DNA of 64,000 nucleotides from Anaerobiospirillum sp. NML120449 (GTDB taxonomy: Bacteria > Pseudomonadota > Gammaproteobacteria > Enterobacterales > Succinivibrionaceae), in contig NZ_JALKIL010000014.1 of assembly GCF_023051105.1 (NCBI RefSeq), positions 1 to 64,000 of the forward strand. Reading direction: 5' to 3'. The translations under genes and the position numbers were made by a program. Shown here piece by piece: positions 17,554 to 26,909 of the stretch (within the stretch, counting starts at the first letter, position 1; the number at the start of each line of letters is the position of its first letter). Below the pieces are notes generated by a model. That model ran no database searches, was not told the origin of the DNA, and saw nothing but the letters and a program-made list of their open reading frames with translations.

Positions 17554-19929
17554 ATGTCCAGTATGAGATCACAGCTTAAAGCCAGAATTGTCGGTCAGAT
17601 TATGTGTGGCCAAATCAGCATTGACGAAGCTGCCGCCCGTTACAATATTTCCCGTGCCACCGTTTTCCGCCTGCTCTCAGCTGCCCGCGCCCGTATGAGC
17701 CGTTTTGATGAGGAAGCTCAGGGCAACAGTGCAGCACTGGCCAGTAACGCAGATCAGGGTTCAGCCGTATCTGACAGCTATGGATCAGGCTCTGTGTCTG
17801 ACACTGGCCCTGACCAGGATAATGTTCATGGTCAGCCTCATGGTCAGGCAGTAAGTGAGGGCGATGATCGTGCTGTGCAGGGCTCTGAGCACTCATTTGC
17901 TGACAGCGCCGAGCAGGCAGGTCATGAGCTGGCTGCCCATGAGCAGGCAGCTGAGTATGGTCAGGGCAGCCGTAAGTCTCATGATTCCGACGGGCAGCAC
18001 CACGGTGAGGGTCAGGATGATGGCCAGACTCAGGGTGCTTACGGCGCCGGTTCCGTGCCCGACAGTGGTGCCGGATTGGTCAGCGGATCCGGGGCTGGCA
18101 GCGGTGACAAGGCTGAGGCCCGGCCGGGCGCTGATAAAGCCGGCGCCGGATCCGGGGGCATGCCTGACGGGGCTGTGATTACCCTAATCAAGGGACAGGA
18201 AATGATCTCTTTTAATAATGGTCCCAGGGTAAGTCTGGTCAAATTTATCTCCATGGCTTCCCTCGCTGCCCATTATGACTGGTCTGATGAGCACACGGCC
18301 AAAACAGCTGCACGCCTTAACTGCAGTGCCGCGCAGATGCGTGCTGCCTGGGAGGCCATTGAATCTGAGGGTGTGGTCAGCTCAGGTCGCTATCAGCGCC
18401 AGCGCCATCAGCTTTTTGAGACAGCAAGCGCCCTTGAAATCAGCGACGGGGATCTGGAATATGCCAATAATCATATTGAGCTGCTCAAAAAGACCATTGA
18501 AGTGCTCAAGGAGAAATTTGGCATTTGTGAAGGCGAGGGCATGCGCATCAGTGAGGGTACCCGCCTGCGCATTATTGCCACCATTCAGCACTTTCACCGC
18601 AGCGGTCTGAGCATCACCCGTATCTGCGAGCTTATGGGCCTGAATGTGCGCTCATACTACCGCTGGCTCAAGTCAGCCACTGAGGAAGACAGCGCCGCCG
18701 GCCAGTCCCGCGCCTCACAAAATGCCACTGCCAGGGCCTCCGGTTCTCAGGGCAGAGGCATTGATGAGGCTGCAGCTGCAGACGGCACAGCCCCCTCAGA
18801 GTACGACCTGCAGGGCAGCGCTCCCTGTGACAGCTCTGATGAGCCTGCTATCAGACCGGCCCGCATACGCCGCCTGACCATGGAGGTGAGCAGTACTGTG
18901 CTTGAGCTGCTCAATTCTCAGGAATTTGCCGAATCTTCCCTGCTCTCCACCTACCGTACCTTAAGAGAAGACGGGCGCATCAATATCTCCCAGCGCTCTT
19001 TTTACAATATTGTCCACCGCCTCAAAAAGCAGGGCCTGTGGACACCACGACAGGACCAGTCCCCATCTGCCGCTGCAGGTCGCCACAGGGGCAGCGCCCC
19101 GGCCCATAAGTCAGGCTCTGGCACAGCCATGAACAAAGGACCACAGGCCCCGGCCCAACAGGGCAGTCCAGCTGCGCCAGAAAGCGCACCAGCCCCTGAT
19201 CCCCATGAGCCTGTCGAGGCCGCCGGAAAGGCCACAGAGCAGACAGCTCACAGCGCCCCTGATCAGGACACCAATCAGGCCTGTGACCAGGGCCAGGCCC
19301 AGGCCCAGGACAGCAATCAGGCCGATGAGCAGGGCCAGGCCAAGGACAGCATTCAGACCCATGAGCTGGCTCAGGACCAGGGCCACAATCAGCAACAGGA
19401 GCAGCACGGACATGAATCTCCGGCTTATGTCCGCAACAGCGCAGAGAGCGCTGAGCATGAAATGAACAGTACCAGTCAGGATATCTCTGGTGCGGGCGCT
19501 GCCCCAGACGGTACTGCCGCAGGGGCTGACAGTGCCGCCAGGTTTGAGTCTGCCCTGGGCAGCCGTGTTCAGTCAGGACAGATCAGTGGCCTGGGCCAGG
19601 ACCATGACCCTGTCCAGGATTCTCAGCCTGACCACAGTGGACAGAGCCCAGCTGCAGGTAATGATAATTCATACCCTGACGAGGCCAGGGCAGCCCCGGT
19701 CGCGCACCACAGTGACAGCAAGGACAGTGAGCCGGCCCTCAGTGCAGATAAGACGGCTGCAGCCGCCGCTGCAGACCAGGCCGCTGCCCTGGCTGCCCAG
19801 TTCATCAGCGACCAGCACAACACACAGGGAGCGGATCAGGATCTGACAGCTCATAATGCCCCTGCTGATGACAATATTGATGAAGAGGACTTTCCGGCGA
19901 TGGAGCCCTTTTCCCTTGATGACCTTTAG
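17554..19929 (+). CDS. Multi-HTH protein related to IS3-type transposase DNA-binding segments
   Basis: The 791-residue protein combines several helix-turn-helix segments with long low-complexity linkers. Residues 1-45 (IMCGQISIDEAAARYNISRA) resemble an IS3 OrfA-type HTH. Residues 310-385 contain a leucine-rich helix (LLKKTIEVLKEKF) and then LSITRICELMGLNVRSYYRW, like the N-terminus of IS3 OrfB. Residues 435-500 hold a further segment with ISQRSFYNIVHRLKKQGLW. No DDE integrase core follows. The rest is Gln/Asp/Ala/Ser-rich and probably disordered. It may be a domesticated transposase-derived DNA-binding protein or regulator; the function is unknown. The start at 17554 has TGAGG 8 nt upstream. 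An in-frame ATG at 17524 would overlap the -10 box and is less likely. Confidence 0.65.
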   Translation: MSSMRSQLKARIVGQIMCGQISIDEAAARYNISRATVFRLLSAARARMSRFDEEAQGNSAALASNADQGSAVSDSYGSGSVSDTGPDQDNVHGQPHGQAVSEGDDRAVQGSEHSFADSAEQAGHELAAHEQAAEYGQGSRKSHDSDGQHHGEGQDDGQTQGAYGAGSVPDSGAGLVSGSGAGSGDKAEARPGADKAGAGSGGMPDGAVITLIKGQEMISFNNGPRVSLVKFISMASLAAHYDWSDEHTAKTAARLNCSAAQMRAAWEAIESEGVVSSGRYQRQRHQLFETASALEISDGDLEYANNHIELLKKTIEVLKEKFGICEGEGMRISEGTRLRIIATIQHFHRSGLSITRICELMGLNVRSYYRWLKSATEEDSAAGQSRASQNATARASGSQGRGIDEAAAADGTAPSEYDLQGSAPCDSSDEPAIRPARIRRLTMEVSSTVLELLNSQEFAESSLLSTYRTLREDGRINISQRSFYNIVHRLKKQGLWTPRQDQSPSAAAGRHRGSAPAHKSGSGTAMNKGPQAPAQQGSPAAPESAPAPDPHEPVEAAGKATEQTAHSAPDQDTNQACDQGQAQAQDSNQADEQGQAKDSIQTHELAQDQGHNQQQEQHGHESPAYVRNSAESAEHEMNSTSQDISGAGAAPDGTAAGADSAARFESALGSRVQSGQISGLGQDHDPVQDSQPDHSGQSPAAGNDNSYPDEARAAPVAHHSDSKDSEPALSADKTAAAAAADQAAALAAQFISDQHNTQGADQDLTAHNAPADDNIDEEDFPAMEPFSLDDL

Positions 19930-21027
19930 GCACGGCCGTGCCATGGTCAGGGGCCGGCCTGAGCAGCCTTGCCCCGGCCAAAGCACCGGCCCCGCTTAAT
20001 CCTGTGCACTGGCATTCCCCACTGTGCAGCACTCAGGTCAGGGCACGCCCTGACCGGGGACAGGCTGAGGCCGGACTGACAGTGGCTGGTACATGGTGAG
20101 TGTTGTCGGGCAGCCATGTCGGGTCCTCTCAAAATACATTTGGGGCTGACCTTGCTGCTTCGGACCTGCACATTTCATGGTCCATACGTGGCTTTCCTGC
20201 CAGCGTCGGCTGCAGTGCCTGGGACAGGCAAAGGCCATGGCAGCAGCCTGAAAAGCGTACAGGCCCCTCTAAATGCCTGTATGCCTCCACAGTCGTGTGG
20301 GTCGTACAGCCCATGGCAACAGCCCCAGGCATGGGCAAGGCGGCCTGTCTGCCTGAGTGCTGCTCGGGCATTCAGTTGCCGGGCCGGTGCCGGGCTGTCT
20401 GTCATCTTTTACGTGAGTTTTTAAGGGTCGGCCGGTGCCGGCCTTTTGCATTTGTGGACCTGGATATTTACCAGCTGGTCGACCGGTATGCCCGGGAGCT
20501 GGTATCAGTGGTACCATGTGTTCATTAAAGGCCCGACCGGCAGCGCGTGCCGCCAGACACCCAGCTGTTGCGCTTACCGGCCGGCAGCCTGCCAGGCCCG
20601 GCTCAGGCAATGTGCATTCAGGCACGATATTCCACCTCCGGGCAGGTGGTCAGGGTGCAGCCGGCCTGAGCGGGCAGACAGCTGCGGCCGCAGCGCCCTT
20701 GCTAAACGACTGCATGTCTGCCTGTCAGCCGGCCCGGCTGGCTGCTGCCGGGGCAGCAGCCGCATGCTCATGTGTGGGCCCATGCGTGGGCCCATGTGCG
20801 AGCGCGGACGGTGGCGCAGATGCAGGTGTGAGCCGGCCGGGCGTAAGGCCCATGTGTGGGCCCATGTGTGGGCGCGGGCGATGGCGCAGATTCAGTGTGT
20901 GAGCCGGCTGGGCGTAAGGCCCGGGCGTGGGCCCATGTGTGGGTGCGGGCGCCGGCGCAGATTCAGGTGCGGGCAGGCTGGGCGTGTGGCCTGAGAGTTA
21001 TTTCTTTTCTTTGACAAGGAGTATGGT
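19930..21027. other. Very GC-rich intergenic region with a 70-bp minisatellite
   Basis: About 2.9 units of a 70-71 bp repeat beginning GGGCCCATGTG start at 20788, 20858 and 20929 and run to about 20990, ending 25 nt before the ribosome-binding site of the next gene. Several long frames in this region on both strands are products of the high GC content. Confidence 0.6.
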
Positions 21028-23922
21028 ATGGCAATGACCCTGGTGCAGCAGTGCAAGGCATGGTTTGAAGCCTCTGAGGATGACAGAATTATTGCCGCTG
21101 TGGTGCAGTCTGACGGGGGTAAGGGCAGGGTCGCTGACAGCTCAGTGGCTGTGGCCATGCCCCCGGGCCCTGAGCGCCAGCAGCGCATTGACGCCCTTTT
21201 CTGGCTGGGCGCTGCTACCTGCCGCAAGGCCATACGCAGCAGTGACAGAGATCTGCTGCGCTCGGGTGTCAGGGTGCTGCTGCCTCTGTACGGCGATTAC
21301 TGTGACGATCTCAATTATTTCGTCTCCCTTGCCCTGTCCTTTGATTATCTGGGCGAGCATGAACAGGCCCTGATGTACCTCTATGAGGCTCTGGCTCAGT
21401 TCCCGGCCGTAGCTCATATCGATGACATGATTGCCGACAGTGCCCGGGCCCTTAATGTCAGTGATTTGCAGGCCCTGCACAGTGCCGGCTTTATCAGCTG
21501 GCACAGCCGCTGCCGCAAGGCATGGCTTGATCTGCTCCAGGAGCGCGAGCGCCTTGAGCATATGGCCAGTGAAGCCGGCAGCGGCGGCCCTGACCTTGAC
21601 GGGATGCAGCGCACCATAAGCTCCATTGTCAGCTCGCTCAGCCGCACTCTTACCTGCTCGGTAAGCATGAGCGGCGAATATATCAATGTAATAATCGGAT
21701 CCGTCGGCCATGACAGCATGCTCCTGCCCATAAAGCACTTCCTTGCTCTCATGCCCCGCCCTTTTGCCGGAGGCTGGCGCTTTATTACCGGAGAACCGGC
21801 CCTTGACCATGCCTGCATCAGCTCCGATGGCCTGACCTTTGGCACTGAGGAGTGCTGGTGTTCCCTTGAGCCTGCCCGTACCCTGCCTGTGTGGCTGGGA
21901 ACCACCCCTGACCTGAACTCTGCCACCGGCACGGCCGGAGTGCCAGGCCCTCAGGCCGGCACCGACGAGGCCATTGCCCGGGCCAACCTGACCAATAACC
22001 TGGGCCAGAAAAAGACCAAATTCTCGCACAGCTCTGCCGCCGCCGGATCACAGGCAGCTGCAAGATCAGCTGCGCAGGCCCCTTCCGCTGCAGGAGGCTC
22101 CCAGGACAGCACCGTGGGCTGTAATGCAGGGGCATCTCAGGGGGCTGTGGCTGAGGCCGGGGCTGCGTCTGCAGCAACAGCAGCCGCTGAAGATCCTCTG
22201 GCCGGGCTGGACCCTGATCTCTTCCCTGATCTCTTTGATGATGACTTTGACAATGAGCCCGGCACTGATGGCAGTGCCTCGTGCAGTGAAGGTCAGCTGC
22301 GCCTGAATGCCGCTGTGGACAGCGCTCTGGTCAGCACAACAGGCCTGCGCCGTCTGCATGTGGATATTTACCATCCCATGCTCTATACCTGGTTTAAGGC
22401 CAGCCGCTCCCAGCATCCTCAGGTGCTTGACCGTATGCTAAGACGCCTGCTGGCCTGCGCCGCAGGTGAGCTCAATATCCTGACCTATGTCGACAGCGTA
22501 GCTCTGGTGCAAAGCCGTCCTGAGCTTGCCTACCGCCTTGATATGCTGCCCCTGCCGCTTAAAGCCATGGGCATTGAGCCTGTAGACAGTGATGCCGCCG
22601 CTCAGAGCACCCGCTGGTTTTACTACTCAGGCTGGAACTCGGATTTAAGTAAGCCCGGCCTTACAGCTCCTCAGGCCGCACTCAGGCGTGGTGAGGCCAT
22701 TGCTCCAGGTGCAGGTCAGCTCAGCGCCATCAATGGCCCGCAGCGTGAGGGCATGGCCGCCACCTGCAGCAAGGACAGCTGTCATGACAGCTGCAGGGAC
22801 TGCAGCCCTGAGCACCACCTGAGCTCCACCCCGGATTCAAACGCAGGCTCAGACTCAGACCCAGGCATGGCCGTGGCCGCAGCTGCAGCTCCAGGCTCAC
22901 AGTCTGCAGGCCAGGATCACAGCGCCCCTGGAGACCTGTCAGCCCCGGCTGGCAATGGCACTCAGGACAGTGCCCAGGGTGTGGCCTGTAAGGGCTCAGG
23001 TTTACCTGCAGAGCATGGCTGTGCTCAGCACAGTACCGCCAGTGTCGGCTCTAAGGCTGGTGCAGACAGCCGGGCTGACAGCCCGGCTGCCATGGCACAA
23101 AGTAATGGTGGTTGCGGGTCAGGGGCACAGCACGATGGCGCCAGAGGATGTGACAGCAGCGCAAGTGAGCGCCCGGGACCGCTGGTTTTTGATCCCCATG
23201 CCTGGCTTACTGTGCCTTCATCTGATTTAAACAAATGCACTGAACCCTGCCCGGATCTGCGTGCTGATATCATTGAAGGCGTATCCTGCCTGCGTGACCT
23301 CATGCTCGAGCTTAACAGTGCATCAGTTGATGCTCAGGCCATTGATTTGATGAGTGCCGGCGTGGTGCCTTTAACTGTGGCCCTGCCTGTATCCTCCTGT
23401 GCCCGCCTGTTAAGCGTACTGCTCGAGAACTGCACGGATGCCGCCCCGGATGCCGCTGCAGGAGCAGCCCCGCAGGCAGCTTCGGCCAGACCCGGCAGCG
23501 CAGCTGCAGCAGGCAGAGCTTCTGCTTCAGCAAGCGCCACTGGCTCTGACCTTTCAGGTCAGTGCAGCGCCATAATTGAGGCCTGCGCCCAGGGGCAGAT
23601 GCCAGAGGGTACGGCCGGCCTTGAGTGCCTTGGCCGTCTGAGCCGTGAGCTTACCTGTCATCTTAAGAGCAGCGATAGCGCCTTTGTGATGTCTGTTACC
23701 GGCTGGGCCGTGGGCCGTGAGTACTGCTACCTTGATGTGCTTAGCTGCGATCTTGATTTAACCATCGACGCTCTGTGCCAGTGGCTCGAACAGCTGGTCT
23801 TAAAGCAGACTGGCGCCGCACCGGCCCAGGATAACGGGCAGCTGCGCACCCTATATGTTCAGCCTATGGTAAAGGGCAGCATGGTAAGCAAGGTGCACTT
23901 TACCACCCGAGTGCGCGTCTGA
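21028..23922 (+). CDS. Large TPR-like protein, candidate immunity-associated
   Basis: The 964-residue protein has TPR-like helices at residues 85-140 (YFVSLALSFDYLGEHEQALMYLYEAL cluster) and three globular parts separated by Ala/Gly/Ser/Gln-rich linkers near 300-400, 560-720 and 805-850. The last 90 residues (MSVTGWAVGREYCYLDVLSCDL) match the C-terminus of the TPR protein at 39803 (VTGQAVGSHFYYIDFISWDL), so the two are divergent paralogues. AAGGAG ends 6-7 nt before the ATG, which fixes this start over the out-of-frame ATG at 21023. No signal peptide is seen. TPR proteins of this layout occur with SUFU and DUF4261 genes, but the biochemical role is unknown. Confidence 0.65.
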   Translation: MAMTLVQQCKAWFEASEDDRIIAAVVQSDGGKGRVADSSVAVAMPPGPERQQRIDALFWLGAATCRKAIRSSDRDLLRSGVRVLLPLYGDYCDDLNYFVSLALSFDYLGEHEQALMYLYEALAQFPAVAHIDDMIADSARALNVSDLQALHSAGFISWHSRCRKAWLDLLQERERLEHMASEAGSGGPDLDGMQRTISSIVSSLSRTLTCSVSMSGEYINVIIGSVGHDSMLLPIKHFLALMPRPFAGGWRFITGEPALDHACISSDGLTFGTEECWCSLEPARTLPVWLGTTPDLNSATGTAGVPGPQAGTDEAIARANLTNNLGQKKTKFSHSSAAAGSQAAARSAAQAPSAAGGSQDSTVGCNAGASQGAVAEAGAASAATAAAEDPLAGLDPDLFPDLFDDDFDNEPGTDGSASCSEGQLRLNAAVDSALVSTTGLRRLHVDIYHPMLYTWFKASRSQHPQVLDRMLRRLLACAAGELNILTYVDSVALVQSRPELAYRLDMLPLPLKAMGIEPVDSDAAAQSTRWFYYSGWNSDLSKPGLTAPQAALRRGEAIAPGAGQLSAINGPQREGMAATCSKDSCHDSCRDCSPEHHLSSTPDSNAGSDSDPGMAVAAAAAPGSQSAGQDHSAPGDLSAPAGNGTQDSAQGVACKGSGLPAEHGCAQHSTASVGSKAGADSRADSPAAMAQSNGGCGSGAQHDGARGCDSSASERPGPLVFDPHAWLTVPSSDLNKCTEPCPDLRADIIEGVSCLRDLMLELNSASVDAQAIDLMSAGVVPLTVALPVSSCARLLSVLLENCTDAAPDAAAGAAPQAASARPGSAAAAGRASASASATGSDLSGQCSAIIEACAQGQMPEGTAGLECLGRLSRELTCHLKSSDSAFVMSVTGWAVGREYCYLDVLSCDLDLTIDALCQWLEQLVLKQTGAAPAQDNGQLRTLYVQPMVKGSMVSKVHFTTRVRV

Positions 23923-23928
23923 AAGCAG

Positions 23929-23965
23929 CCCGGCAGGCGCCATGTCCGCCCAGCGCCTGCCCGGG
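23929..23965. other. T-less stem-loop immediately after the stop codon
   Basis: CCCGGCAGGCGC and GCGCCTGCCCGGG pair with one bulged base around a 12-nt loop, 7 nt after the stop. No T-tract follows. Together with the stem at 8935 it suggests a common 3-prime end device for genes of this island. Confidence 0.5.
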
Positions 23966-24264
23966 CCATACGGCCAGCCTGACCCTGTACACACTTAAAG
24001 CCAGGCTGTCCCGGGCGCAGGTGGTGCTGCAGGCTGCGGCGCTCCCGTCTGCCGGCCTGACAGCGTACTGTCATGGTGCAGGCAGGCCCCTGTTTACAGG
24101 CCAGCTGAGGCCTGGCAGGCAAAGCCATGCACAGCTGCCGTCAGGCCAGTCGTTGAGCTGCCCGGGCGGCTGCGCCGTGCTGTCGGCTTTGACTGAGCAA
24201 GAATCTGGGCAGCCGGGCGGGAAGAATGGGCCACGCCGGTGTTTATATTTGTCAGGAGAGAGTT
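23966..24264. other. Intergenic spacer before the ADP-ribosylglycohydrolase gene
   Basis: No gene, repeat or clear promoter is seen in this 299-base spacer apart from the AGGAGAG ribosome-binding site at its end. Confidence 0.5.
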
Positions 24265-25683
24265 ATGTCACAAATCAAAGGGGCCATGGGAGTTCGTGGT
24301 GCCGGGAGAAAGGCCGGAGCTGCGGCCATGGAAAAGTCCGGGGATTTTGCCCGCCGGGCTGCTGCGGCCATGACAGCTGCTGCCTGGGGCGATGCCCTGG
24401 GCTGGCCTCAGGAGAGGCGCAGGTCAGCCGGTGTTTGCGTGCCGGGTATTGTTGCCCCTGCCTGGGAGCGCAAATGCGGCGGCCGTTATTTTCCGCACTA
24501 TGACCTCATTGGTGCCGGTCAGTACAGCGATGATACCCAGCTGATGCTCTGTGTGGGCCGCGCGCTGCTGCACGGGGACAGCTGGACAGAGTATCTGCGC
24601 CGCGTGGAGCTGCCTTTATGGACCCTTTATGAGCGCGGCGGCGGCAAGGCCGTTAAAAAGGCCGCCCAGCTGTGGCTTGCTGACCGTGCTCCCTGGGATG
24701 AACGCTGCAGACAAAGTGATGTTGCCGACTACTTTGGGGCCGGTGGCAATGGCGCAGCCATGCGTATCCTGCCTCATGTCATTGCCCTTGCTGACCGTGA
24801 TTTCAGTGATCTGGCCGGGCATATTCTCAGCGACGGCATTTCCACTCATGCTCACCCTGCAGCCCTGGTGGGCGCCCTTGCATGGGGCTATGCTCTGTGG
24901 AGCGCGGTGCGCCTGAGCAGCGATGAACGTGCAGCCCTTACTCCGACCGGCCCTGTGCAGCAGCTGCTTGATAATAAGGCCGCCTGGGCGGCAGCTCCTG
25001 ACCTGTCAGCCCTGCCTGCTGCCTGGACAGATGCCATGCGCACCTGCCATAACAACTGGGAGCAGCTGTGGCAGGAAAATGTTGACTTCATGGTAAGTGA
25101 GCTTGAACTTGTCCGCGCTGCTCTGAGCGCCCCGCAGCGCCCAGCAATAACTGAGATTATGGAAAGTCTGCACAGCTTTGACCGCAGTTGCAGCGGTTCG
25201 GGCATAGTGGCCGCCGCCACAGCACTGATGCTCTCCTGTGCCCATCTTGACCAGCCTCTGGAGGGCGTGAAGGCTGCAGCCTTTGCCTTGGGCAGCGATA
25301 CTGATACCTGTGCCTCCATGACAGCATCTGTGCTGGCCCTGCTAAGCGACGGCACCTGGGTCGATTCCATCAGAGATCAGGTCCAGGATGCAGGCTGTAT
25401 TGAGCAGCTGGCCACCAGCCTGTGCAATAAGGTAACCCTGGACTCAGCCCTGCCTGTCATCAAGGCCTCTGCCCTTAAAAAGTGGCACAGCTGCGCCATG
25501 CAAAGCCACGAGGGTCAGATCATGGAGCTGCCTGACCTGCGCTGTGCCACCATTCACGTTGAGGATGACTTTCTCGCTCCCTGCGGTAATTTCAAGGTAG
25601 CAAGACGCACCTTTGCCGTAAATGACGGTCAGACCCTCTACATCAAGAAAATTTCCAAAACCCGCAAAAAGGAGCAGGACTGA
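24265..25683 (+). CDS. ADP-ribosylglycohydrolase family protein
   Basis: The 472-residue product has all diagnostic motifs of the family: AAWGDALGWPQE, YSDDTQLML (metal-binding Ser/Asp/Asp/Thr), GGNGAAMRI, ISTHAHPAALVGA and LGSDTDTCASM (second metal-binding Asp pair). These indicate a catalytically complete dinuclear-magnesium hydrolase that removes ADP-ribose from modified targets. In polymorphic toxin loci this family reverses ADP-ribosyltransferase toxins, which fits the neighbours; a role in reversing endogenous ADP-ribosylation is the alternative. A 60-residue C-terminal extension (IHVEDDFLAPCGNFKVARRT) is outside the usual domain. The start at 24265 has AGGAGAG 4 nt upstream. The frame extends 13 codons earlier without support. 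Confidence 0.88.
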   Translation: MSQIKGAMGVRGAGRKAGAAAMEKSGDFARRAAAAMTAAAWGDALGWPQERRRSAGVCVPGIVAPAWERKCGGRYFPHYDLIGAGQYSDDTQLMLCVGRALLHGDSWTEYLRRVELPLWTLYERGGGKAVKKAAQLWLADRAPWDERCRQSDVADYFGAGGNGAAMRILPHVIALADRDFSDLAGHILSDGISTHAHPAALVGALAWGYALWSAVRLSSDERAALTPTGPVQQLLDNKAAWAAAPDLSALPAAWTDAMRTCHNNWEQLWQENVDFMVSELELVRAALSAPQRPAITEIMESLHSFDRSCSGSGIVAAATALMLSCAHLDQPLEGVKAAAFALGSDTDTCASMTASVLALLSDGTWVDSIRDQVQDAGCIEQLATSLCNKVTLDSALPVIKASALKKWHSCAMQSHEGQIMELPDLRCATIHVEDDFLAPCGNFKVARRTFAVNDGQTLYIKKISKTRKKEQD

Positions 25684-26909
25684 CCCGCCCCCACCACAGC
25701 CTGTCCCCGATACATCACCATGACTTTCAGCTGCGGTACCCCGCTGCCGCACTTTGAGCTTAAAGCCACCCCGGTCGCACCAGTCCCGCAGCCCCATGTA
25801 AATCAGGCTCGGACGTACGCCCCTGGCCTGCAGGCCTCCTGCCTTAACAGCCCACCCGATTTCACAGTCATAAAGCCATCAGGCTGTGCAGCTGTACCAC
25901 CATCAGTTCTGCGGCTTCTAATGGACTTTCTTTATCTGATCCTCATGACCTGCCCCTTGTGTATGGCAAGTGCAGGTGACTGAGCTCTCCATGCCCTGCC
26001 TGCAATGGGCTGGGGCTGGTGGGCCTTACGCGTCTGTGGCCTGTAAGGGACTGTCTTTGTCTGACCCTCATGATCTGCCCCTTGTGTATGGCAAGTGCAG
26101 GCAGCTGAGCTCTCCGTGCCCGGCCTGCAATGGGCTGGGGCTGGTGGGCCTTATGCAGGCCCTGAACAGCAATCCCCTGCATGGTTTAACCTTCAGTGGT
26201 CTACTGATCGACTGGTCGACTGATTGACCGGTTTTGTCCGGCCCTGTCTTACCGCGCACCTCCCATGCTTTCGTCCTCGCCTTCGGTCTGTATATCAGAT
26301 ACGCGCCTGGGCCGGGGCAATGCCATCCATATTGTGACTGTGAAAGTGATTATTTTTGGCACAAATGAGCCGGTCTGGCATTGCCGTGGTGTGAGCGCGC
26401 TCTATATCAGGGCTGTGCCTTTTTCGGTATCATAGCTCCAAAGCTGTGCACCCACGGGTGCTGTGGCTGACTGAGCTTGCACAGTGCCCTTGCCGGCTGT
26501 GATGAGCAGGCCACACTTGAGCCTGTTACTGTGCTTCTGCTTTGCGGGCGCGGGCGGTGCCTGCCCTGATGTAACTGCCCTGCCCAGGTAAGCTGCCAGG
26601 CGCTCAAAGTGGCCGGACGCAGGCTGTTGTGCAGCTGGCAAAACAGTCCTGCACAGCCCTGAGCATCTGAGCATCTGAGCCTGCATATGACCGGGGCGGC
26701 TCTTACTGGTATGGCTGGCAGCTGTGCCTTGCTGTGCCTCATGCCATGGCTGCAGTCAGGCGCTGCCGGAGACTGGGGTTCGTACGCGTGAGTGCCGTCT
26801 GGTCGAGCACGCCCGGCCCAGGCCACGGGCCCTGCAGGGCCTGTGGCCCTCGGGGGCGGGCGCTGAGGCGCAGTGCACGGATCAGGTACTTAACTTAAGA
26901 GGAATTGTC
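25684..26909. other. Intergenic region with a 107-bp direct duplication
   Basis: Copies at 25926-26032 and 26051-26157 (period 125 bp) share CTGCCCCTTGTGTATGGCAA and TGCAATGGGCTGGGGCTGG. No gene is supported. Confidence 0.6.

Noticed and set aside
20435-20994. Long overlapping frames around the 70-bp repeat
   Set aside because: They exist on several frames and both strands because stop codons are rare in this GC-rich repeat.
21142-22177. Minus-strand frames of up to 295 codons opposite the 964-residue TPR gene
   Set aside because: They are antisense shadows; the plus-strand gene has a proper ribosome-binding site and a paralogue.
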